A stretch of 64,000 nucleotides of DNA from assembly GCA_051162045.1 (NCBI GenBank), contig JBISDI010000020.1; one strand, given 5' to 3'. The translations under genes and the position numbers were made by a program. Origin of the DNA: Anaerozeibacter quisquiliarum (lineage in GTDB: Bacteria; Bacillota; Clostridia; Christensenellales; Aristaeellaceae). Under the pieces are notes generated by a model that saw only the letters and a list, made by a program, of their open reading frames with translations, searched no databases and was not told where the DNA came from. Below are positions 50,140 to 57,748 of the stretch, one piece after another. Each line of letters starts with the position of its first letter. Position 1 is the stretch's first letter.

Positions 50140-51963
50140 ATGGCCGCACTCGCAACCGGGCAGATCAGCATCGTGGACCTCGCGGACGGCAAGTCGCTGT
50201 CCTGCTACATCAACTCCAATCAGCCGCGCATCCAAGTACAGGAGGTCAACGCGGGGACCTTCTCCCCGGACTGGTCGATTGCCGCCGGCAACGTCATCCT
50301 GACGCCAGTGGTCTACGCCGATCAGGCGCAGATTCCCCTCACTCAGGCAGGGCTCACGATTGACTGGAAGCGCAGGGAGGGCTCCGCGTCGGAGACCGCG
50401 CTGACCACGGGTGAGTCGGTCACCTCAGGCGTGCTGATTGTCTCCCAGAACAAGATGGCCTCGATCTCCGCAGGCACACTGACCTACATCGTCTATGTGA
50501 CCTATACCGACCCTGACACCGGAGAGACCATCTCTGTGTCCGCCGCCATTGACTTCGCGCTGGTCAAGACCGGGCAGAACGCGAAGAACTGCTGGATCTC
50601 CGGTGAGCAGGTGTTCAAGTATGCCTCCGGCTCCCCGACTCCGAACCCCACGTCCATCACGCTGACCGCGAATATCCAGAACGTCACCTTTTCCAAGTGG
50701 CAGTACAAGAATTCCTCCGGCGTCTGGACGGATTACCCCACCGGCGACGGTAACACCGTGATCACCACCACGACACTGGTGGTGAAGCCTGCGCACGCGG
50801 TATGGGTGAACGACGTAGCGACTATCCGAGCAGTTACATCGGACGCCGGGATCGGTGACGCGACCAGCGTGTACAAGGTCGCCGACGGTGCGGCGGGTGC
50901 CAGTGGTTCCAGCGGCGCGTCCGCCTCCGTCGCAATGCTGACCAATGAGAACGTCACCTTCGCCGGGAATGTCTCCGGTCAGGTCTCCGCCACCAGCGTC
51001 GTCTGCAATGTAGTTGCCTACACCGGAACGACGAAGGTCACGCCAACCGTGGGGTCTGTTACCGGAGCGCCCACCGGCATGACGGTCGCCGTTGGAAGTG
51101 CCGTGAACAGTGAGATCCCGATCACGCTGACCATTGCGGCCAACGCCACGCTGGGTGGCGCGGGCCAGCAGCAGGGTACGTTGTCCGTGCCGATCACTTC
51201 GCCCGTCAGTACCACACTCGTTATCACCTGGTCCAAGGTCAATACCGGCGCTACGGGCGCGGCGGGCGCGAATTCGGTGGTCTTTTCCGTGTACGCGCCC
51301 AGCGGCGCGGTGTTCCAGAACCAGTCGGGAACGTTGACCCTGGCGACCGCCGCCTATGACGGCGCAACCGCCATCTCCTCCGGCGCTACCTATGTCTGGA
51401 AGAAGTACACCGCCGGCTCCTGGGTGACCATCTCCGGGCAGACGGCATCCACCCTCAGCGTCAGCGGTTCCGACGTCGTGGGGATTCAGGCCTACCAGTG
51501 CGCCATGACCTACGGCGGCAAGACCTACACCGACACGATCACGCTGACTGATAAGACGGATAATTATCAAGCGGCAATTGAAAGTACCGGCGGCAGCGTG
51601 TTCAAGAACACCGTCGGCACCTCCTGCCTAATCTGCCGGATTTGGCAGAACGGGGCGGAGACCGACGCACTCAAGTCGGTGACCTTCTCCGCCACCGCAC
51701 CCTCGTCGCCCGCGACGGGTGATTTCTACTACAAGATCACCACGACGACGCCCCAGATGGCGCTGATGCGCTACTCTGGCTCCGCGTGGGTGGATGTGAC
51801 CGCGGACGCGACCTACAAGCACACCCGGACCTATACCTGGTACAGGCGCGACAAGGACGGAAACATACTGGACGGAGGTGCGACGTTCGCCACCGGCAAG
51901 GTGATCTACATCGACGGGGACGACGTGACCGTGAAGACCACGTTCACCTGCGAGGTGAGTTAA
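50140..51963 (+). CDS. Tail tip/receptor-binding protein with Ig-like repeats
   Basis: 607 residues, Ser/Thr/Gly/Ala-rich beta structure. A short collagen-like GAAGASGSSGASASVAML stretch and Ig-like modules (e.g. TYVWKKYTAGSWVTISGQTA, YQCAMTYGGKTYTDTITLTD, YTWYRRDKDGNILDGG) point to a surface-exposed tail protein, probably binding the host wall. No enzymatic domain seen. AGGAGG before ATG at 50140. Confidence 0.75.
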   Translation: MAALATGQISIVDLADGKSLSCYINSNQPRIQVQEVNAGTFSPDWSIAAGNVILTPVVYADQAQIPLTQAGLTIDWKRREGSASETALTTGESVTSGVLIVSQNKMASISAGTLTYIVYVTYTDPDTGETISVSAAIDFALVKTGQNAKNCWISGEQVFKYASGSPTPNPTSITLTANIQNVTFSKWQYKNSSGVWTDYPTGDGNTVITTTTLVVKPAHAVWVNDVATIRAVTSDAGIGDATSVYKVADGAAGASGSSGASASVAMLTNENVTFAGNVSGQVSATSVVCNVVAYTGTTKVTPTVGSVTGAPTGMTVAVGSAVNSEIPITLTIAANATLGGAGQQQGTLSVPITSPVSTTLVITWSKVNTGATGAAGANSVVFSVYAPSGAVFQNQSGTLTLATAAYDGATAISSGATYVWKKYTAGSWVTISGQTASTLSVSGSDVVGIQAYQCAMTYGGKTYTDTITLTDKTDNYQAAIESTGGSVFKNTVGTSCLICRIWQNGAETDALKSVTFSATAPSSPATGDFYYKITTTTPQMALMRYSGSAWVDVTADATYKHTRTYTWYRRDKDGNILDGGATFATGKVIYIDGDDVTVKTTFTCEVS

Positions 51964-51964
51964 G

Positions 51965-52534
51965 GTGGCTATTACCAGCGCACAGTTTACGATCTCGGAC
52001 CTGACCGACATCATCGCACAGGCGACCGAGCCTACAAACCCGGTCGATGGGATGCTCTGGCGAAACACCACCACCAATGCGCTCAAGGTCTACCGCGCTT
52101 CTCTTCCGGGCTGGGAGGTTGTGGTGGACAATCTGTCGATTCAGGGCTTGATTGAAGCGCTTCAGAACGGCACGATCAACAACGATGCCTTCAACGATCT
52201 GATGGACGCGGCCGGGGCGCTGACAAACTTCGCTTCAGCGCCTTCACAGGCCACTTGGGATAACATCGCCAGTTCCCTGACGTTCGGGGGCGAAGGATTG
52301 ACGATCTCCAATAAGGGCGGCGATCTTTGGACGCGCCTTGCACTGGAGCAACTGGAATTCTGGAAGGGCAAAGATGCCGCGGCTGTGCTGATGGCCGTCT
52401 TTGGCGTGCTGAAGACCATCACGTCGCCGACGCTGCAGATCGGGACCTCTGCCCAATCGCCAAAGCTACTGCTGGGCGCGGGCTTGCTGGAATACCAGGC
52501 AGCGACCGGGAACATCACTTGCAGAAAGGCTTGA
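51965..52534 (+). CDS. Tail-associated protein, unknown function
   Basis: 189 residues. Starts at GTG 51965, right after the preceding stop. AQFTISDLTDIIAQATEPTN and DGMLWRNTTTNALKVYRA resemble N-terminal segments of baseplate fiber proteins; the end LLLGAGLLEYQAATGNITCR is like a tail-fiber trimerisation strand. Probably connects fiber to baseplate. Confidence 0.7.
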   Translation: MAITSAQFTISDLTDIIAQATEPTNPVDGMLWRNTTTNALKVYRASLPGWEVVVDNLSIQGLIEALQNGTINNDAFNDLMDAAGALTNFASAPSQATWDNIASSLTFGGEGLTISNKGGDLWTRLALEQLEFWKGKDAAAVLMAVFGVLKTITSPTLQIGTSAQSPKLLLGAGLLEYQAATGNITCRKA

Positions 52535-52538
52535 TTTC

Positions 52539-54578
52539 ATGCCCTCAGTAACGATCCCCACCAGCACTGGGCCGCGGTGGGGTGATTCGTCGTTCAACTC
52601 GTCCACAGCCTCGCTCAAGGTTGGCAAGAGCGGAACTTCCACCTATTACGGCTACGTCGGCTTCCCGGCGCTGAACCCGACGTGGACAATCAAGTCAATC
52701 ACATTCAGGATGAACCGGACCGACAGTTACTCGACGAAGGTGCTGCAGTTCGGCAGCAACACGTCGAACGCGTGGGGGTCTAAGGGGACGCAGGACTGGA
52801 AAGCGGACTTCTCTGTCGCATCAGGAACCGGCACGAAGTCGTGGAGCCTGACGGCGTACAAGGACATCCTGCAGGGTTATACCGGAACGTGGTACCTGCA
52901 TGTCCAGCACGGCAGCGGTTCGAACTCTTACTGTGAGTTCAACGGCGGGACGGGCAGCTCTTCGCCGCGGCTGGTCATCGAGTACGAGGACTCGTCGGTT
53001 ACCGTGCTGGGCGACCAATTTACCATCGGCATGCAATCGACCCTGACGGTCGGGAACGCGGGCAGCGGGCTGACACACAACCTGTCGTACTCCATCGGGA
53101 CGGCGACCGGCGTGCTCGCCACCGGTGTTGCAGCAGGGGCGACGGTCAATTGGACGCCCGACACTACGTTGGCTAACCAGATCACGGATGATATGGTGGG
53201 CGACGTCACGCTCACGCTGGAGAATTATTCGGGCGGCGTCTTTCAATCATCGCGCACGCTGACATTCCCGCTGAACGTGCCGGCGTCCTTCGTGCCGATT
53301 ATCTCATCGGCTCCGTTTGCGCTGCAAAATCCCGTGGGCGATACCATTGGCGTGTACGTGCAAAACAGAAGCTGGACGAAATGCACGATCACGGCGGCAT
53401 CAGTCTATGGTGCGAGCATCGTGGAGTATCGGCTCACTATCGGCGGCGTGACCTATTCCTCTACGACGAACGTCATCACCACAGGCGTGCTGGCGCAGTA
53501 CGGCGTGCTTTCGGGGACGGTGACTGTGGTCGATTCGCGCGGGCAGACGGCGACGTATACCAATGCTGCGGCTGCGACTGTGTACCAGTACTTCGCGCCG
53601 ATCATCACGGCGTTTTCGGTGATGCGCTGCACGGCGGGCGGCGTGGTCTCTAACACTGGGACCTACATCAAGTACGTCTTGACCGTATCCTTTGCGCCGA
53701 TCAATAACCTTAATGTCAAGGCCGGCACACTCAAATTCAAGCTGGCCGGTGGCGCATATGGCTCCTCGGTTGGGATGAGCGCGATCCCGACGTACAGCGC
53801 GACCGTGACCGGCGTCATCGGCGCAGGCACGATCACGTCTGCCGCATACGTCGTGTCGGCGTCGTTAACGGACAAGTACAGCACCACGACCGTCGAGGTG
53901 GACCTTGCATCCTCGAAGATCTGGTTCGACCTGCATTCCTCCGGTGAGGGCATGGCCATCGGCAAGCCAGCTGATACCGCGAGCCTGTTCGACGTGGGCA
54001 TACCGAGCCGCTTCGGTGACGACGTGAGCTTCGAGAGTGATGCGCGGTTTAAGGGCGGCGTGGTGTTTGATAAGCCAATCGGCCCGATCTGTATGTTCAG
54101 CGATCCGACCAGCGAGTCGATTGTTTATAATGCCACGTCGAGGATGTGGCTGCTCGATTGGAAAACGATCGTACAATCAGCCGGGAACCCATACGATCTA
54201 TTCGCCGGAGGCACTGGTAACGCGAGAACCGTTGGTGTGATAATTCCAGAGACCGGGTTTTACCGCTTGTCGGGTATTGTGCATTGCTCTCAATCATCCT
54301 CGGAAAGCGGCATCTCTCCCTATTTCCTGCGATTGCCGGGGACGTGGAATCCTACGCAAGACCGCAACTACATGCTCGATGCCGATTACAGTTCTGTTTT
54401 GCTGAAGAAGCACTTTTACTACCATCCGGCATTCAGTACAACGAACTCCGTCTGCAATTTGGACGTGTTGATGCTCTTCAATGCAGGAGAGAAGGCGATG
54501 ATGACCATGTATCTGAATAATGCGTCGAAAACGCTGTATAGCTCGAATACATACTGGTCGATTCAGAAGGTCGGGTAA
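52539..54578 (+). CDS. Tail fiber / DUF859-like protein
   Basis: 679 residues. N-terminal jelly-roll-like part (WGDSSFNSSTASLKVGKSGT, GTWYLHVQHGSGSNSYCEF), a series of beta repeats, and the DUF859 hallmark WFDLHSSGEGMAIGKPADTA with LFDVGIPSRFGDDV near 470-490. The C-terminal ~130 residues (PETGFYRLSGIVHCSQSSSE ...) are a separate globular tip. Probable host-recognition fiber. Confidence 0.82.
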   Translation: MPSVTIPTSTGPRWGDSSFNSSTASLKVGKSGTSTYYGYVGFPALNPTWTIKSITFRMNRTDSYSTKVLQFGSNTSNAWGSKGTQDWKADFSVASGTGTKSWSLTAYKDILQGYTGTWYLHVQHGSGSNSYCEFNGGTGSSSPRLVIEYEDSSVTVLGDQFTIGMQSTLTVGNAGSGLTHNLSYSIGTATGVLATGVAAGATVNWTPDTTLANQITDDMVGDVTLTLENYSGGVFQSSRTLTFPLNVPASFVPIISSAPFALQNPVGDTIGVYVQNRSWTKCTITAASVYGASIVEYRLTIGGVTYSSTTNVITTGVLAQYGVLSGTVTVVDSRGQTATYTNAAAATVYQYFAPIITAFSVMRCTAGGVVSNTGTYIKYVLTVSFAPINNLNVKAGTLKFKLAGGAYGSSVGMSAIPTYSATVTGVIGAGTITSAAYVVSASLTDKYSTTTVEVDLASSKIWFDLHSSGEGMAIGKPADTASLFDVGIPSRFGDDVSFESDARFKGGVVFDKPIGPICMFSDPTSESIVYNATSRMWLLDWKTIVQSAGNPYDLFAGGTGNARTVGVIIPETGFYRLSGIVHCSQSSSESGISPYFLRLPGTWNPTQDRNYMLDADYSSVLLKKHFYYHPAFSTTNSVCNLDVLMLFNAGEKAMMTMYLNNASKTLYSSNTYWSIQKVG

Positions 54579-54664
54579 TCCCAGAACGAGCTGCTGGCGT
54601 GGATCGGTGTGACGGGAGGCTTCCAAGCGCAGGGGCGCTTATTCTTTTTTTTGGGAGGTACTAC

Positions 54665-55585
54665 ATGAGTTACCAGGATACCACAAAGGCCGCCCGCGAC
54701 TGGGCGGTCTCGAAGATCGGCTGCAAATACAGCCAAGCCAAACGCACCCAGGAGAGGATCTTCGACTGCTCCTCACTCGTCGCCCGCGCCTACAGTGCAC
54801 AGGGCAAGGCCTGGAAGTACGGCGGGCGCGTGCCGCTTTCCTGCAATGAGGTCTATGATGATGATTTTGAGCTGGTCTGGCCAGCCACCTATTCAGAGAT
54901 CGGCAAGAAGAAGGGCGGCTCGTCGGTGATCGCGCTGGCGCGCCAGCCGGGCGATCTGCAATTCCTGAACACGAGCCAGACCAGCCGGGCGAACAAGATC
55001 ACACACGTCACGATGGTGGCGTCCGCGTCGAAGATCGTTCACGCCCGTGGCACGGCTTACGGCGTGCGGCAGGATAGCCTGACGCACTACGCCGGGAAAG
55101 TGTGCGCGCTGACGCGGTACAATCCGGCGTGCGATCTCGTGCCTGGCCACAGGGGCTACCGCACGGCCGCGCTGCAGAAGGCGCTGAACGCGAAGGCGGG
55201 CGCTGATCTGAACGGCGACGGCGAGTTCGGCTCCAAGACGCTGGCGGCGCTCAAGGCATTTCAGAAGGCAAAGGGGCTCCCGGTGACCGGCAAAGGCGAC
55301 AGCGCGACGCTCGCCGCGCTGGGACTCGTGCCTGCTGTTGAATCGCCTGCGGATTTGCCGGACGTGACGACGCCCACCAATCCGTCTGTACCGGTTTCAA
55401 CCAATAACATCCGCGTCACCGGAGATTCCGTCAACATTCGCACTGGCCCCAGCACCGCCTATGACGTCGTGAAGGCGGTGAACAAGGGCACGATGCTGAC
55501 GTTGGTGGACACCGACGGTTGGCACCCGATCATCATCGGGGACGAGGTATGCTGGATCAATAATAAATTCACGGAGGCAATCTGA
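54665..55585 (+). CDS. Endolysin: NlpC/P60 peptidase + peptidoglycan-binding + SH3
   Basis: 306 residues. NlpC/P60 domain: nucleophile Cys in IFDCSSLVARAYSAQGKAW, His in KITHVTMVASASKIVHA. A PG_binding_1-type segment around 165-215 (NGDGEFGSKTLAALKAFQKA), then SH3b (VNIRTGPSTAYDVVKAVNKG ... WINNKF). Cuts peptide links in peptidoglycan for lysis. No signal peptide, so it relies on the holin. ATG at 54665 after GGGAGGTACT. Confidence 0.92.
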   Translation: MSYQDTTKAARDWAVSKIGCKYSQAKRTQERIFDCSSLVARAYSAQGKAWKYGGRVPLSCNEVYDDDFELVWPATYSEIGKKKGGSSVIALARQPGDLQFLNTSQTSRANKITHVTMVASASKIVHARGTAYGVRQDSLTHYAGKVCALTRYNPACDLVPGHRGYRTAALQKALNAKAGADLNGDGEFGSKTLAALKAFQKAKGLPVTGKGDSATLAALGLVPAVESPADLPDVTTPTNPSVPVSTNNIRVTGDSVNIRTGPSTAYDVVKAVNKGTMLTLVDTDGWHPIIIGDEVCWINNKFTEAI

Positions 55586-56020
55586 ATGAGAGACCTTACG
55601 ATTGACCTGATCTGGACCAAGCTCCAGATCTTCGTTACCGCGCTGGGCGGGTTCCTGGGCTGGTATCTGGGCGGCAATGACGGACTGCTCATCACCCTGG
55701 TGGTATTCGCTTGCATCGATTACATCACCGGCGTTATGTGCGCCATTTCGGATAGGACGTTGTCCAGCGCGGTCGGCTTCCGCGGCATCTTCCGGAAGAT
55801 CCTGATTTTCGCGTTGGTCGGAGTTGGGCACATCGTGGATGAGCAGGTGATCGGAACCGGCGGCGCGCTTCGTTCCGCGGTTATCTGCTTCTATCTTTCC
55901 AATGAAGGCGTTTCTATCTTGGAGAATGCTGGTCATCTGGGTCTTCCGATCCCAGATAAGCTGAAGACCGTTTTGGAGCAGCTCCATGACCGGGACGAAC
56001 AGGATATTGACCAGGGGTAA
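55586..56020 (+). CDS. Holin, phage holin family 4 (toxin secretion/lysis type)
   Basis: 144 residues with three to four hydrophobic segments: LQIFVTALGGFLGWYLGGND, LLITLVVFACIDYITGVMCA, ILIFALVGVGHIVDEQVI, and the SAVICFYLSNEGVSILENAG motif typical of the family. Makes membrane holes that release the endolysin. ATG directly follows the endolysin stop. Confidence 0.93.
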   Translation: MRDLTIDLIWTKLQIFVTALGGFLGWYLGGNDGLLITLVVFACIDYITGVMCAISDRTLSSAVGFRGIFRKILIFALVGVGHIVDEQVIGTGGALRSAVICFYLSNEGVSILENAGHLGLPIPDKLKTVLEQLHDRDEQDIDQG

Positions 56021-56069
56021 GGCGCTGTTACCTGAAGATCCACTATGAAATAATTCTACTGAGGCTTAT

Positions 56070-56109
56070 AACGCGGAAGCTTTCGCGTTGTGGGCCTTTT
56101 TCTTTTTTT
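56070..56109 (+). terminator. Late operon terminator
   Basis: AACGCG-gaagcttt-CGCGTT (56070-56089) with a T-rich tail (56097-56109). Confidence 0.7.
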
Positions 56110-56563
56110 GGGCCTTGTATGCGTGCAGCAAAATTTCAATGTTTCTTGGACGGATCTTGATATTTCATAAAAATGCTATATATTACCAGCAAGTGAACAC
56201 GCTTAGATACGTCGCAGCCGGCACAGGATCCCAATGTATTTGCCCCCCCCCCCGTATTCGTCACCACCCGATATGCGATAAATCAGTAGGGGTTCGGTGA
56301 GAGTGGTTGAATGACACGCGAGAAAACCAGTATAAAACCGTGCTGGAAGACCTATATGAAGGCGCCCTTGACAGCTAAGCTAGAATCCGTTACGATACTG
56401 CTAAGGAGCAAACTGAGTTCTCATACCGATTGACAGCATTTCCAAATTCTCGTTATGCACAACTTTCGGGGACCGATTTGGACATGAAAGGCGGAAAATC
56501 AGCCCATGCCGCGGAGGGCTGGACTTCAAGCTTTACTAATTATCATAGAGAAGGGTGAGACTT
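56110..56563. other. Intergenic region with an 11-C homopolymer and candidate promoter
   Basis: No supportable gene. It contains a run of eleven Cs (56243-56253), rare in this sequence, and TTGACA-18-TATGCA (56430-56459) as the likely promoter of the HEAT-repeat gene at 56564. A short frame ending LEDLYEGALDS (about 56340-56385) might be an eroded gene end. Confidence 0.45.
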
Positions 56564-57745
56564 ATGAAACTCTTTGCCCCGGGATGGATGTCGAAAAACA
56601 GTCAAAGAGCAATGAAAAGCGTGTGCAAGCTCAAAGACGATGCCAAGCTACACAGAGCCGCGCTGGAAGCGCCGCTTGCGTCGGTATGTGCGGCGGCGGT
56701 AGAGAAACTGACCGACGAGAGCGTGCTGGGGGATATCGCGAAAAATGCCAAGTATGGCGATGCGCGTGTAGTAGCGGTAGAAAAGCTGACCGACCAGGGC
56801 ACGCTGGAGGATATTGCTAAACATGCCACGTATGGCGATGTTCGTATAGGAGCGGTAGAAAAGCTAACCGACCAGGGCATGCTAGCGGATGTTGCGAAAA
56901 CAGACACGGATTGGAAGGTTCGCAAAGCTGCGGTCATAAAGCTGATCGACCAGGGCATGCTGGCAGACATCGCGAAACATGCCACGTATTGCGATGTTCG
57001 TTTAGAAGCGGTCGAAAAGCTGGCCGACCAGGGCATTCTGGCGGATTTTGCGAAAACAGACACGGATTGGATGGTTCGCAGAAGAGCGGTCGAAAAGCTG
57101 ACCGACCAGGGCATGCTGGCGGATGTTGCGATAACGGACACGGATAGGTATGTTCGTAAAGGAGCGGTCGAGAAGCTGACCGAGCAAGCCTTGCTGGTGG
57201 ATATCGCGAAACATGCCACGTATAGCGATGTTCGTATAGGAGCGGTCGAAAAGCTGACCGACCAGGGCATGCTGGCGGGTATCGTTAGAAATGACCCGGA
57301 TTGTGAGATTCGGGAAGCTGCGGTCAAAAAGTTGATCGATCAGAACCTGCTAACTGATTTCCTGAAAAGTGCTACAACGGAAGACGTACGGCGAGAAGCC
57401 GCATATCGGCTCGTTGACCTCGACATAAACGATGATTTGCTTACTGACATGATAGACATTTTGGGTAATGAACTTAAAAGTAGAGAGGGCGACTCTAGAA
57501 GACAGAGAGCCGCCGACGCGCTGATGTCCCTTTACCGGCGGTATAGGCATAAGAAAGTCAAAGAGTATAATGGCTTGTATATACGAACGATATCTGGCGG
57601 GCATAGTGAGCATACGGATCATGAGGATGATCCTACTTGTTCCTCCCAATCAGGGCAAGGCGGCTGCAATGGTGCAAATTATACTAACATATTTAGCGAT
57701 ACAACTTACTCGAACGAGCTCATATTCAATACAGAGGAGATCTAA
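56564..57745 (+). CDS. HEAT-like 26-residue-repeat protein with Cys/His/Asp/Tyr-rich tail
   Basis: 393 residues. From about 45 to 295, near-identical 26-residue units such as VRIGAVEKLTDQGMLADVAK form a superhelical HEAT/LRV-like scaffold; the 78-bp DNA repeats are also close copies, a sign of recent amplification. After a helical cap (LVDLDINDDLLTDMIDILGN, RRQRAADALMSLYRRYRHKK) the last ~50 residues change to GGHSEHTDHEDDPTCSSQSG, a short GGCNGANY and NIFSDTTYSNEL. ATG at 56564 with AAGGGTGAG. The stop is 3 bp before the radical SAM gene, so they are coupled. The tail is the right kind of substrate for a peptide-modifying enzyme; inference. Confidence 0.78.
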   Translation: MKLFAPGWMSKNSQRAMKSVCKLKDDAKLHRAALEAPLASVCAAAVEKLTDESVLGDIAKNAKYGDARVVAVEKLTDQGTLEDIAKHATYGDVRIGAVEKLTDQGMLADVAKTDTDWKVRKAAVIKLIDQGMLADIAKHATYCDVRLEAVEKLADQGILADFAKTDTDWMVRRRAVEKLTDQGMLADVAITDTDRYVRKGAVEKLTEQALLVDIAKHATYSDVRIGAVEKLTDQGMLAGIVRNDPDCEIREAAVKKLIDQNLLTDFLKSATTEDVRREAAYRLVDLDINDDLLTDMIDILGNELKSREGDSRRQRAADALMSLYRRYRHKKVKEYNGLYIRTISGGHSEHTDHEDDPTCSSQSGQGGCNGANYTNIFSDTTYSNELIFNTEEI

Positions 57746-57748
57746 CCC

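Noticed and set aside
50140..54578. Diversity-generating retroelement target in tail genes
   Set aside because: No reverse transcriptase, no template/variable repeat pair with adenine-biased changes was seen.
56088..56300. 70-codon frame beginning WAFFFFWALYAC
   Set aside because: Starts in the terminator T-run and crosses the 11-C tract; no ribosome site.
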